A stretch of 64,000 bases of DNA from Pseudomonadota bacterium (GTDB lineage: Bacteria; Pseudomonadota; Alphaproteobacteria; Rhizobiales; Devosiaceae). Under the pieces are notes generated by a model, which searched no databases, was not told where the DNA came from, and saw nothing but the letters and a program-made list of their open reading frames with translations. Made by a program: the position numbers and the translations under genes. Location: contig JAEWLC010000012.1 in NCBI GenBank assembly GCA_023393475.1, positions 1 through 64,000 on the forward strand. Reading direction: 5' to 3'. Positions 8,979 to 16,677 of this stretch are shown piece by piece. The stretch's first letter is position 1, and each line of letters starts with the position of its first letter.

Positions 8979-9509
8979 TTGGACAAGTCTCCAGACGCTT
9001 TCCGTACGATCTCCGAGGCAGCCGACGAGCTGGACCTGCCGCAGCATGTGCTGCGATTCTGGGAGACTCGGTTCTCGACCATCAAGCCGCTGAAGCGCGG
9101 CGGCGGGCGGCGTTACTACCGGCCCGAGGATGTGACCCTGCTCAAGGGCATCCGTCACCTGCTCTACGAACAGGGCTTCACCATCAAGGGCGTGCAGCGG
9201 ATCCTCAAGGATCAGGGCGTGCGCTACGTCATCGCCATCGGCGAGGGCCGTCCGGTCGAGTCGCTGCCGGCCCCGGTGGAGGCCGCCGATGAGGAGGACT
9301 TCGTTTCCGAGTCCGCAGCCATGCCGGAAGTGGACGAGACAGGCGAGGCGAACGGGCAAGCCGTCGCCGCGGCACCACGGGGGCTGAAGCTGCCGAGCTT
9401 CAAGGCCAAGCCGGCAGGGCTGGCCCCGGCCGATCGCGACAGGCTCTCGGATGTGCTGCGCGAACTGCTCGACTGCAAGCGGCTGCTGGAACGCGCCCGC
9501 GAAGGGTGA
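8979..9509 (+). CDS. MerR family transcriptional regulator
   Basis: 176 aa from a TTG start at 8979. The N-terminal winged HTH reads FRTISEAADELDLPQHVLRF, then WETRF and RRYYRPEDVTLL, the classic MerR recognition and wing residues. After about residue 90 the sequence becomes acidic, then rich in Ala and Pro, ending in a short helix (RDRLSDVLRELLDCKRLLERA) that may form a dimer coiled coil. There are no cysteines patterned for metal binding. This ihfA-linked MerR protein is widespread in Hyphomicrobiales, and its signal is unknown. Confidence 0.9.
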   Translation: MDKSPDAFRTISEAADELDLPQHVLRFWETRFSTIKPLKRGGGRRYYRPEDVTLLKGIRHLLYEQGFTIKGVQRILKDQGVRYVIAIGEGRPVESLPAPVEAADEEDFVSESAAMPEVDETGEANGQAVAAAPRGLKLPSFKAKPAGLAPADRDRLSDVLRELLDCKRLLERAREG

Positions 9510-9534
9510 GTCGCGCTGGCGCTGCTGGAACGAA

Positions 9535-9556
9535 AAAGGGCCCTGCGGGGCCCTTT
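9535..9556 (+). terminator. Hairpin terminator after ihfA-merR
   Basis: A perfect 9-bp stem (AAAGGGCCC / GGGCCCTTT) with loop TGCG, 25 bases after the merR-type stop. The downstream side lacks a long T run. It also lies just past the end of the convergent ribbon-helix-helix gene and may serve both. Confidence 0.75.
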
Positions 9557-9578
9557 GCGTTCTCTGCTGCCGATGGAA

Positions 9579-9842
9579 TCAACTGTTTGATTCGGGCGGC
9601 GTTTCCTGTGGCTCGAGCACGCCATACGACTGCGAAGTCCCGCTGCCGCCATCCTCGACGTCGCCGGTTACGCCCAGCCCGCGCCGCAGCAGTTCGCGAA
9701 CGGCAGCGGCACGGCTCGGCATCCGGTTGGCGAACCGGAAGTCATCAAGCGCGCGCAATTCCAGCGGTTCCAGCATGATCTGAAGCCGCTCACCGCGCTG
9801 CAGATCATTGCCCTTGTAGGTCTTTTCGCTCATCGGAGACAT
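9579..9842 (-). CDS. Ribbon-helix-helix DNA-binding protein
   Basis: 87 aa. The core (about 19-55) has the RHH pattern: a short strand RLQIMLEPLELRALDDFRFA followed by MPSRAAAVRELLRRGL, where SRAAAVRELLRRG is the second helix. The ends are hydrophilic and likely disordered. ATG 9842 is used here, with ATG 9833 as an alternative; neither has a strong ribosome site. Its own upstream region carries three TACTCAT/ATGAGTA half-sites, so self-repression is likely. No toxin partner is next to it. Confidence 0.75.
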   Translation of the reverse strand: MSPMSEKTYKGNDLQRGERLQIMLEPLELRALDDFRFANRMPSRAAAVRELLRRGLGVTGDVEDGGSGTSQSYGVLEPQETPPESNS

Positions 9843-9852
9843 GCCATTTGGG

Positions 9853-9911
9853 TACTCATCAACTCACGAACCGCTGGCGCGGTTCCGCGCCCAATGAGTA
9901 ACTTACTCATT
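9853..9911. promoter_or_regulatory. Likely RHH operator with TACTCAT half-sites
   Basis: A perfect 19-bp dyad at 9893-9911 (AATGAGTAA-C-TTACTCATT) and an extra TACTCAT at 9853-9859. They lie between the start of the RHH gene and the divergent response-regulator gene. RHH dimers bind short inverted or direct repeats of this size, so this is probably the autoregulatory site. Confidence 0.6.
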
Positions 9912-10030
9912 TTATGCAATGACGGGTATTCGTGCAACAGCCTAACTCGGGTTTCGCTCGACCTTTGACCCCGCAGGGCGCAGGTATGCTGCAAAGGCAG
10001 AGGTTCATGTTCACTGATTTGCAGTCCGGA

Positions 10031-10393
10031 ATGTCAGACGTAGGCGCAGTTCTCGTCCTCGAGGACGAGATGCTCGTCGCCGTGCTGATCGAGGACTGCC
10101 TGCACGACCTCGGCGCCACCGAAGTCACGCTCTGCATGACCGTCGGGGAGGCTGCGCGCCTGATTGAGGAGAAGCACTACGATTGTGCGGTTCTCGATGT
10201 GCGGGTCGGTGGGACCGACAGTTTCGCCATTGCCGACAGGCTGGCCGATAAGGGCATCCCCTTCGTCTTCGCCAGTGCTTCGATGCCGGAGGAGTTTCCC
10301 CAACGGCATCGCGACCGCCTGCAACTGTCGAAACCGTTCTCGAACCAGCAGCTGGTCGAGGCCCTGCTCGCGGCGCTGGCGGCAACGACCTAG
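10031..10393 (+). CDS. Single-domain response regulator
   Basis: 120 aa from ATG 10031 (GTCCGGA upstream). The whole protein is one receiver domain: acidic pocket VLEDEML (about 9-15), phospho-acceptor Asp in CAVLDVRVGG (about 54), Ser in FVFASAS (about 80-86) and Lys in LQLSKPFSN (about 102). There is no output domain, so it must act by protein contact or as a phosphate sink. No kinase gene is adjacent. Earlier in-frame starts (GTG 9932, ATG 10007) would add a tail without family similarity. Confidence 0.85.
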   Translation: MSDVGAVLVLEDEMLVAVLIEDCLHDLGATEVTLCMTVGEAARLIEEKHYDCAVLDVRVGGTDSFAIADRLADKGIPFVFASASMPEEFPQRHRDRLQLSKPFSNQQLVEALLAALAATT

Positions 10394-10400
10394 AAGGCTT

Positions 10401-10422
10401 AGGAGGCCGCGCACGGCCTCCT
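10401..10422. terminator. Hairpin between convergent genes
   Basis: A 9-bp stem AGGAGGCCG / CGGCCTCCT with loop CGCA, between the response regulator stop and the stop of the convergent efflux pump. There is no T run, so it is either a weak or a bidirectional terminator. Confidence 0.6.
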
Positions 10423-10428
10423 GCCGCG

Positions 10429-11964
10429 TCAGCCGCGCTTGGGGATCTGGATGTCCCTGAGCAGCATGGTCAGCCCGGTGTTGAGCACGTAGACCCCGGC
10501 GAGGAACAGGAACAGCACGTTGAAGCCGCTCGTGTAGTGGCTGAGCACGATCTCCCGCGTCGCCTCGGGCAGCCCGGCCGCGACATGCGGGCTGAGGCTG
10601 GTGAGCCCGCCCGGCACGGCGGCGGCGGCATCGGGCGGCAGCAGCGCGTTCTGCGCCGTCAGCGCCCAGGTCATCACCGCGCCGTTGACCGCAAGACCCA
10701 GCGAGGCGCCGATGGTGCGGGCCTGGGTGATGAGCCCGGTGGCGGCGCCGATATCCTGCAGCGGCGCGGCGGCCTGGATGGCGACCATGAGCACCTGGAA
10801 CTGCAGGCCCATCGAGATGCCGAACACCGCCATCAGCAGCGCCATGACCCAGACCGGGGTATGCGAGTCGACGAAGGTGTAGCCGACCATCAGCAGGGCG
10901 CCGATGGCCATGGCCACGACCGGCATCCACTTGTAGCGCCCGGTACGCGCGATGACCCGGCCGGCCAGCATCGACACGACCATCGAGGTCGCCGAGGCGG
11001 GCAGGAACAGGAAGCCGACCTCGGCCGGTCCGAACCCGGTGATCACCTGGAAGTAGAGCGCGAAGTAGAAGAACTGGCCCAGCGTCACGACGCCGGCGAG
11101 CAGCGAAACCAGCGTCACGATGGTGATCGTGTGGTTCTGGAACAGCCGCAGCGGCACGATCGGCTCGGCTGCCCGGCGCTCGGTCATGACGAACCAGATG
11201 CCCGCCGCGATGCCGATGACGGGGAGGGCGAAGGTGAGGAGGTCCGGACCGGCCGGATCGATCACGTGATCGCCCCAGTAGACGATGGCCGTGGTGGCGA
11301 CCGCGAGCAGCACGCCGCCGAGGTAATCGACCTTGTGCTTCTTCTCGGTGAACCTCGAGCGCATGGCAAAGAAGATGAGCGCGAGGACCACGATACCGAC
11401 CGGCAGGTTGACGAGGAACACCCAGCGCCAGCCGAAGAGGCTGGTGATGTAGCCGCCGGCGACCGGACCGAGGATCGAGCTCAGCGCGAACACGGCGGAC
11501 GAGTAGCCCTGGTACTTGGCTCGGTCGCGCGGCCCGAACAGTTCGCCGATCATGGCGAAGGCCGAGACCATCAGCCCGCCGCCGCCGATGCCCTGCAGCA
11601 CGCGGGCGGCGATCAGCGATTCCATCGACCAGGCCATGCCGCAGACGGCCGAGCCGATGAGGAACAGGACGATGGCCGTCATGACCACGTTCTTGCGGCC
11701 ATACATGTCGCCGAGCTTGCCGTAGAACGGCGCCACCGCGGCGGTGGAGAGGAGGTAGGACGAACCGACCCAGCCGAAGAGATGCAGGTTGCCGAGTTCG
11801 CCCGCGATGGTGGGCAGGGCAGTGACGACGATCTGCATGTCGAGGGTCGCCATGAACATGGCGATGAGGGCGGCGAAATAGACGAGCAGCGTCGCGCGAT
11901 CGGGCCGGGCAGGGGCCTCGACCGGCGCGTCAGCGGCGGAAATGGGAGATGAGTCGACAGTCAT
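10429..11964 (-). CDS. DHA2-type (14-helix) MFS drug efflux pump
   Basis: 511 aa, the length of EmrB/QacA-like transporters with 14 membrane helices. Motif A lies near KLGDMYGRKNVVM, and motif C (antiporter) near SSILGPVAGGYITSLFGW. The GIGGGGLMVSAFAMIGELF block after helix 4 is typical of the family. These inner-membrane pumps exchange protons for toxic organic compounds. The gene is divergent from a marR-type gene, and the shared gap contains nested dyads, so regulation by that MarR protein is very likely. Confidence 0.92.
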   Translation of the reverse strand: MTVDSSPISAADAPVEAPARPDRATLLVYFAALIAMFMATLDMQIVVTALPTIAGELGNLHLFGWVGSSYLLSTAAVAPFYGKLGDMYGRKNVVMTAIVLFLIGSAVCGMAWSMESLIAARVLQGIGGGGLMVSAFAMIGELFGPRDRAKYQGYSSAVFALSSILGPVAGGYITSLFGWRWVFLVNLPVGIVVLALIFFAMRSRFTEKKHKVDYLGGVLLAVATTAIVYWGDHVIDPAGPDLLTFALPVIGIAAGIWFVMTERRAAEPIVPLRLFQNHTITIVTLVSLLAGVVTLGQFFYFALYFQVITGFGPAEVGFLFLPASATSMVVSMLAGRVIARTGRYKWMPVVAMAIGALLMVGYTFVDSHTPVWVMALLMAVFGISMGLQFQVLMVAIQAAAPLQDIGAATGLITQARTIGASLGLAVNGAVMTWALTAQNALLPPDAAAAVPGGLTSLSPHVAAGLPEATREIVLSHYTSGFNVLFLFLAGVYVLNTGLTMLLRDIQIPKRG

Positions 11965-12010
11965 GGATTGCCTCCGAAACTCGGAGGCGGGTTATCTGCC
12001 TCGGGCAAAA

Positions 12011-12048
12011 GCATGTCAACGACAATTATATGACATGCGCATATAATT
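12011..12048. promoter_or_regulatory. Two overlapping dyads, likely MarR operator
   Basis: GCATGTCA (12011-12018) pairs with TGACATGC (12031-12038), with a 12-base spacer. Overlapping it, AATTATATG (12024-12032) pairs with CATATAATT (12040-12048), with a 7-base spacer. Both lie in the 118-base gap between the efflux pump and the marR-type gene, where binding could block both promoters. Confidence 0.65.
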
Positions 12049-12082
12049 GACCAAAGCACGCATTCATGCTACCGCGACCCAC

Positions 12083-12739
12083 ATGACTGACAGCAAGAGT
12101 GGCGATGGCCGCGCTCCACTCCCCGACCTTCCGATGATCTGCCAGACGCGTGGCGATCGCGAGACGGTTGAGCTGGCGCGGCAGACTGGTTTGTCGCCCA
12201 ATGCGGCCGAGGCTGTCGCCACGATCGATGCCGTGATGCACAAGGTGCGGCGCTCGATCCAGCGGCGCGAGTTCGGCCGGCGGGTGATGGCCGAACTGGA
12301 CCCGAGCCTCGATGTCAGCCATCTCGATGCCATCAGTGCCATCGCGCACAAGGGTGAGGAGGTCGCCGAGGTGACCGTTGGCCTCGTGGCCGAGCGACTG
12401 GGCATCGATCCTTCGCGCGCCAGCCGGGTGACCTCCGACCTGGTCGAAAAAGGCTACGCCCGGCGCGTCGCCTCGCAGCAGGATGCGCGGCGCATCTGCC
12501 TCGAGCTCACCGAGAAGGGCGACAGGTTCGTAGAGGCGGTGCGGCGCAACAAGGTGCAGATCTTCACCCGTGCACTGGCGCAGTGGAACGAGCAGGAACT
12601 GATGGTGTTCGCCGCCCTGTTCGAGCGTTTCTCCAACTGGGCCACCGACGAGAACGGCGCCACCCGCTCGGCCGAGAACATGCGCCGGCTGCTCGGGGAG
12701 ACGGAGCCGAAGCCGAAGGAAGCTGCCGACGCCAAGTAG
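12083..12739 (+). CDS. MarR family transcriptional regulator
   Basis: 218 aa from ATG 12083. The winged HTH is clear: VTVGLVAERLGIDPSRASRV (recognition helix) then LVEKGYARRVASQQDARRIC (wing), where DARR is the conserved wing motif. The preceding helix region (about 55-85) and the C-terminal helices form the dimer. It is longer than typical MarR (about 140-160 aa) because of a 40-residue N-terminal extension and a charged tail. The divergent DHA2 pump is the likely target, with the ligand unknown. Confidence 0.88.
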   Translation: MTDSKSGDGRAPLPDLPMICQTRGDRETVELARQTGLSPNAAEAVATIDAVMHKVRRSIQRREFGRRVMAELDPSLDVSHLDAISAIAHKGEEVAEVTVGLVAERLGIDPSRASRVTSDLVEKGYARRVASQQDARRICLELTEKGDRFVEAVRRNKVQIFTRALAQWNEQELMVFAALFERFSNWATDENGATRSAENMRRLLGETEPKPKEAADAK

Positions 12740-12778
12740 CGGCTGGACGCGCCGTCCTCATCGCCGTAACCCTTGCGC

Positions 12779-13252
12779 ATGTCGAAAACCACCGCTGCAA
12801 CGCTGGCGCTGACCAAGGCCGGCATCGCCTTCACGCCATTCCCCTACGACTACGACCCGGACGCGCCCCGCATCGGCTTGCAGGCCGCCGAAGCGCTTGG
12901 CCGCTCGCCCGACCAGGTGTTCAAGACGCTGATGGCGGAAGTCGATGGCAAGCCGGTCTGCGTGGTCGTGCCGTCGGATTGCGAGGTCAGCATGAAGAAG
13001 CTGGCAGCGGCCTTCGGCGGCAAGTCGGCGAACATGATGAAGCCGGTGGATGCCGAGCGGCTCACCGGCTTCAAGGTCGGCGGCATCAGCCCGTTCGGGC
13101 AGCGGAAAAGCGTGCCCACCGCGATGGATGAGACGGCCGAGCTGTTCGACGAGGTGCTGATCAATGGCGGCCAGCGCGGGCTGCTGATCGGGCTCAGTCC
13201 CTCCGATGCGGCCCGTGTGGCGGAGATGAAGCTGGTGGATCTGGTGGCTTAG
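12779..13252 (+). CDS. ybaK: Cys-tRNA(Pro) deacylase (YbaK/EbsC type)
   Basis: 157 aa from ATG 12779. The YbaK fold is seen in PDQVFKTLMAEVDGKPVCVVV, with the conserved lysine in VFKTL, then GGISPFGQRKSVPTAMDE and INGGQRGLLIGLSP. These proteins clear Cys wrongly attached to tRNA(Pro) by prolyl-tRNA synthetase, in the cytoplasm. It starts 39 bases after the marR-type stop and may be on the same transcript. Notably, a tRNA-Pro gene lies 1.4 kb downstream. Confidence 0.9.
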   Translation: MSKTTAATLALTKAGIAFTPFPYDYDPDAPRIGLQAAEALGRSPDQVFKTLMAEVDGKPVCVVVPSDCEVSMKKLAAAFGGKSANMMKPVDAERLTGFKVGGISPFGQRKSVPTAMDETAELFDEVLINGGQRGLLIGLSPSDAARVAEMKLVDLVA

Positions 13253-13321
13253 GGCTGGGCCGGACGCACGCACATTCAGTGGGGGGCACCGGACCCAACG
13301 CGTGAACGCAGCGGCACAATG

Positions 13322-13347
13322 AAAAGGCGGGCCGGAGCCCGCCTTTT
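13322..13347. terminator. Bidirectional hairpin terminator
   Basis: A perfect 11-bp stem AAAAGGCGGGC / GCCCGCCTTTT with loop CGGA. T runs flank it on both strands, so it can end both ybaK and the convergent small membrane-protein operon. Confidence 0.85.
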
Positions 13348-13352
13348 GTTCG

Positions 13353-13430
13353 TCACCTGATGAAGAACAGGATGATGATGATCAGCCAGATCGGCACGCC
13401 GAGCAGCCAGAGGCCAAGAGCACGGAACAT
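13353..13430 (-). CDS. 25-aa single-helix membrane peptide
   Basis: Begins MFRALGLWLLGVPI and ends LFFIR; the core is one membrane helix with four isoleucines in a row. An excellent ribosome site (AAGGAGA, about 7 bases before ATG) and a terminator just past the stop support real translation. It is the last gene of a three-gene operon with the 301-aa membrane protein and the 24-aa peptide at 14354. Function unknown; such peptides often stabilise or regulate a larger membrane partner. Confidence 0.7.
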   Translation of the reverse strand: MFRALGLWLLGVPIWLIIIILFFIR

Positions 13431-13444
13431 CTAGTGTCTCCTTC

Positions 13445-14350
13445 TTATCGGACGCGGCGGAACGTAGTGCCGAACGACGTCTTGTTGTCGCGGTGGTCGC
13501 CGCCCTTCTGGGCGGCCCAGAAGGCGCCGGCGGCGCTGACCAGCAGCGAGGCAGCGGTGAGGAACGCAGCGAGGATGCCCGTCTTGCGGGCGGTTTCGGC
13601 AACTGCCGCGGCCTCGGCCTTGGCGGTATCCACCGCGGTCAGCACGTCGTTGACCCGCGCGGTGGCCTCTTCGTCGGTGAGGCCGGTATTGGCCGCGACG
13701 ACCTGGGCGAGGTAGGTGCGGTCGGCATCGCTGACCGAACCGGCAATGGCGCCCTGGGCGATGATCCGGCTCGCTTCGCCGCGAACGGCGGTCGTGTCGG
13801 CCGGAGTAGCGCCGGGTGCCGCCCGGAACAGGGTATCGACGAAGTAGGCGTTGGGATCGACCGCGCCCGCATCGTCGGCGACGGTCGCCGCTGCGGTGGT
13901 AAGGGTCGCGGCTGCCGAACCGACGGCATTGGCCGCTGCACCGATGCCGCCGACGGCAATCAGCGCACCGATGACCAGGGCACCGCCCCAGACGAGGATG
14001 CCGTGCGTGCCGTCACGGACATCGCTTTCCTCCTCGTCGGCATCGTAGTGCCGCTTGCGGAGGCGGCCGGTGACATAGGCGCCGGCCATGAAGCTCGAGA
14101 TCTGCACCCACAGCAGCCAGCTGGCCGCGGCGATGGCGATCCAGACGGCCGAGACATCGGGCCCGGCATGGAAGTTCACCATGCTGAGGCCGATGGCGGA
14201 GCCGAAGCTCAGCAGCACCAGCGAGATGGCGGCGGCCACGACGATGCCGGCGATGACCGCCGGCCAATCGACATAGGAGCCGGTGTCAGCAGCGGCGGGC
14301 ACGGGGGCGACGACAACGTCGACTTCCGACGGGATGGTCATGTCGGCCAC
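13445..14350 (-). CDS. Multi-helix membrane protein of the PhnA-like hypothetical family
   Basis: 301 aa. There is a proline-rich N-terminus, then membrane segments near 32-57, 70-92 and 118-145, a long soluble Ala/Asp-rich region (about 150-255) containing two helical repeats, and a final membrane segment near 262-285. Similar proteins in Hyphomicrobiales are often labelled PhnA-like, but nothing here supports phosphonate metabolism. It lies between two tiny membrane-peptide genes on the same strand with gaps of 3 and 14 bases, so the three are one operon. Confidence 0.7.
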   Translation of the reverse strand: MADMTIPSEVDVVVAPVPAAADTGSYVDWPAVIAGIVVAAAISLVLLSFGSAIGLSMVNFHAGPDVSAVWIAIAAASWLLWVQISSFMAGAYVTGRLRKRHYDADEEESDVRDGTHGILVWGGALVIGALIAVGGIGAAANAVGSAAATLTTAAATVADDAGAVDPNAYFVDTLFRAAPGATPADTTAVRGEASRIIAQGAIAGSVSDADRTYLAQVVAANTGLTDEEATARVNDVLTAVDTAKAEAAAVAETARKTGILAAFLTAASLLVSAAGAFWAAQKGGDHRDNKTSFGTTFRRVR

Positions 14351-14353
14351 CCC

Positions 14354-14428
14354 TCAACGCAGGCCGAAGAAGGAGAGGATGGCCATGACGATCACCACGA
14401 GACCGACAAGGTAAATTATTCCGTTCAT
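14354..14428 (-). CDS. 24-aa single-helix membrane peptide
   Basis: Reads MNGIIYLVGLVVIVMAIL then SFFGLR, a single membrane helix ending in a basic residue. The ribosome site AAGGAGA lies about 8 bases before ATG. It is the first gene of the operon that continues with the 301-aa membrane protein. Near-identical short peptides occur in other Hyphomicrobiales from memory. Role unknown. Confidence 0.65.
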   Translation of the reverse strand: MNGIIYLVGLVVIVMAILSFFGLR

Positions 14429-14616
14429 TGTTTTTGTCTCCTTGACGCAGTTCGTCATAGGAAGTTCGCGAGTGCCATTTTGGTTGCGGAGCGGCAAAAC
14501 AATGGCGGGCATGGGGGCGACGCGGGCGAGAGTTGCGGCCCGCCAGTGCCGCCGTTTTTTCTCCGGTGGCGGAGGGTTGCCATGCGCCGAGCTTGCGAAT
14601 AGATAGGGCGCCAAGT

Positions 14617-14693
14617 CGGGGTGTAGCGCAGCCTGGTAGCGCATTTGTCTGGGGGACAAAGGGTCGTCGGTTCAAATCCGGCCACTCCGACCA
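14617..14693 (+). tRNA. tRNA-Pro (anticodon GGG)
   Basis: 77 nt including the encoded CCA. Acceptor CGGGGTG pairs with CACTCCG (one G-T wobble). The anticodon stem TTTGT / ACAAA encloses loop CTGGGGG, giving anticodon GGG. The T arm holds GGTTCAAATCC. A phosphotransferase gene starts 31 bases later. Confidence 0.97.
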
Positions 14694-14723
14694 TTCTTCC
14701 CCAAAGCCTTAGAGGACAGTCGA

Positions 14724-15698
14724 TTGGATAGTGCGCACAGCGATCCAATGGCGGCTGAACTGACTCTGGTCGAGGCCAGCCTCGGGCGCTGGCCGGCAGC
14801 GGCCGGGGGCACGCCGGAGCTGATCAACCTCTCCGAGAATCACACCTTCCGCATCGATGGCGCAAAGGGCAGCCGGCAGGTGCTGCGCCTGCACCGCCCG
14901 CGCTACCAGTCTCGCGCCGCAATCGGCAGCGAGCTGAGCTGGCTCGAGGCGATCACCGACGACACCGAGATTCCTGTGCCGCGGCCGATCCCCGGTTCGG
15001 ACGGGGAAATCGTGCAGGAGGTGGCGCCCGATCGCTTTGCGGCGCTCTTCGCGTTCGAGCCCGGCGACGAGCCGAAGCCGGATGGCGACCTCGTGCCGCT
15101 GTTCGCGACGCTCGGGCGCTACGCGGCGACGCTGCACAATCATGTCGCCACCTGGCAGCAGCCCGAAAAGTTCGTACGCCCGATCTGGGATGCGGTCGGC
15201 ATCCTCGACCAGGCGGGACTGTGGGGCGACTGGCGCACGGCTCCGCATGTCGAAGGCGAGACGCTGGAGACGCTGACCGAGCTCGACGCCGCCCTGCGGC
15301 AGGACCTCCGCGCCTATGGCACCGACATTGACCGGTTCGGGCTGATCCATGCCGACATGCGGCTCGCGAACCTGCTGGTCGACGGCGAGCACACGGTGCT
15401 GCTCGATTTCGACGATTGCGGGCACGGCTGGTTCCTCTACGACCTCGCGGCGAGCCTCTCGTTCATCGAGACGTCGCCGCAGGTGCCGGCGCTGATCCGT
15501 TCGTGGCTCACCGCCTATCTCGAAATCCGGCCGCTGAAGCCGGAGGACGTGCACATGATCGATGCGCTGATCCTGCTGCGGCGGATGGCGCTGCTCGCCT
15601 GGATCGGCTCGCACGGCGAAACGCTGCTGGCGCAGGCGCATGCCGACCGTTTCGCGCTGGACACGGCGGGGCTGGCAAGGAAGTATCTCGCCCGCTGA
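14724..15698 (+). CDS. APH/SrkA-like phosphotransferase
   Basis: 324 aa from TTG 14724 (AGAGGA seven bases upstream); ATG 14748 is an alternative without a ribosome site. Kinase landmarks: catalytic loop GLIHADMRLANLL (HxDxxxxN type) near 212-224, and the Mg motif VLLDFDDCGHGWFLYDLA near 231. This is the aminoglycoside phosphotransferase/SrkA fold, which also includes homoserine and stress-response kinases. The protein substrate or small-molecule substrate cannot be told. The metallophosphoesterase gene follows 54 bases later. Confidence 0.85.
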   Translation: MDSAHSDPMAAELTLVEASLGRWPAAAGGTPELINLSENHTFRIDGAKGSRQVLRLHRPRYQSRAAIGSELSWLEAITDDTEIPVPRPIPGSDGEIVQEVAPDRFAALFAFEPGDEPKPDGDLVPLFATLGRYAATLHNHVATWQQPEKFVRPIWDAVGILDQAGLWGDWRTAPHVEGETLETLTELDAALRQDLRAYGTDIDRFGLIHADMRLANLLVDGEHTVLLDFDDCGHGWFLYDLAASLSFIETSPQVPALIRSWLTAYLEIRPLKPEDVHMIDALILLRRMALLAWIGSHGETLLAQAHADRFALDTAGLARKYLAR

Positions 15699-15752
15699 CC
15701 CTGCGGTCCGACTTGTCCCGGCGGTCTGCGGACCCTTGGGGGCTTGGGCCGG

Positions 15753-16523
15753 ATGCGTATCCTTGCTGTCGCCGATCTCCACTACAGCCTGCCGCAATTC
15801 GACTGGCTGCTGACGGTCGCACCGCGCTACGACCTCTTGATCATCGCCGGGGACCTGCTGGATGGCGCTTCGTTCGTCACGGCCAGCGCCCAGATGGTGG
15901 TGGTGCTCAAGTATCTCGAGCGGCTGCGCGAGCTGGCGCCGCTGATGGTCTGCTCGGGCAACCACGACCTCAACCATGCCTATTCGAGCGGCGAGCGCTA
16001 CGCCCGCTGGGTGCCCTACGCCAGATCCGCGACGGCGCATGCCGACAACGAGACGCTGGAAGTGGACGGGGTGACCTTCACCATCTGCCCGTGGTGGGAC
16101 GGGGACATAGCGAAGGCCGCGATCGGCCGGCAGCTCGAGGCCGCTTCGGCGCAGCGGGCAGGGCGGTGGATCTGGGTCTACCACGCGCCACCCTCGGAGG
16201 CGGCGGTCGCCTGGTCCGGACAGCGGTCCTACGGCGATGTCGAGCTGGCGGCCTGGATCGCGAAATACCAGCCGGACCTGGTGTTCGGCGGACATGTGCA
16301 CGAGGCGCCATTCGTGCGCGGCGGCTCGTGGGCGTCGCGCGTGGGGAGGACCTGGGTGTTCAATCCGGGCAGGCAGATCGGCGACATGCCGACCCATATC
16401 GTGGTCGATACCGATCGCAATGCGGCGGCGTGGTTCTCGTTCGAGGGGGCAGGAGTGTTGGACCTTGCCGCCGACGCGCCGACGGAGATGTACGAACTGC
16501 CGGACTGGGTCCCGGCGGCTTGA
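15753..16523 (+). CDS. Metallophosphoesterase
   Basis: 256 aa. The five calcineurin-type metal motifs are in order: DLH (8-10), GDLLDG near 32, GNHD near 70, H in WVYHAPP near 139 and GGHVH near 178. The enzyme probably uses two divalent metals to cleave a phosphoester, but the substrate is unknown. The start is ATG 15753, directly before MRILAVADLH. It is followed by a dispersed repeat in the gap to the convergent cyclic-nucleotide-domain gene. Confidence 0.88.
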   Translation: MRILAVADLHYSLPQFDWLLTVAPRYDLLIIAGDLLDGASFVTASAQMVVVLKYLERLRELAPLMVCSGNHDLNHAYSSGERYARWVPYARSATAHADNETLEVDGVTFTICPWWDGDIAKAAIGRQLEAASAQRAGRWIWVYHAPPSEAAVAWSGQRSYGDVELAAWIAKYQPDLVFGGHVHEAPFVRGGSWASRVGRTWVFNPGRQIGDMPTHIVVDTDRNAAAWFSFEGAGVLDLAADAPTEMYELPDWVPAA

Positions 16524-16560
16524 GGGCAGACCAAGGGCGCTCGTTCTGCATACGCACTGA

Positions 16561-16639
16561 TGTCATCCCTGCGAAGGCAGGGATCCATCTATCCGGTGGC
16601 GCTGGCTGTGAGTTGGATCCCTGCTTCGCAGGGATGACA
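16561..16639. repeat. Dispersed double-hairpin repeat, copy 2
   Basis: Same architecture as the copy at 8352: TGTCATCCC ... GGGATGACA ends, with inner hairpins CCCTGCGAAGGCAGGG and CCCTGCTTCGCAGGG. It lies between convergent genes, 37 bases after the metallophosphoesterase stop, a place where it could also stop transcription. Confidence 0.9.
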
Positions 16640-16677
16640 CCGAGTGGGGGCGCGAGTTCGCGCCGGCGGCTTGAACC

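Noticed and set aside
10537..11952. Long open frame on the plus strand over the efflux gene
   Set aside because: It is charged, low-complexity sequence from the antisense of a high-GC membrane-protein gene.
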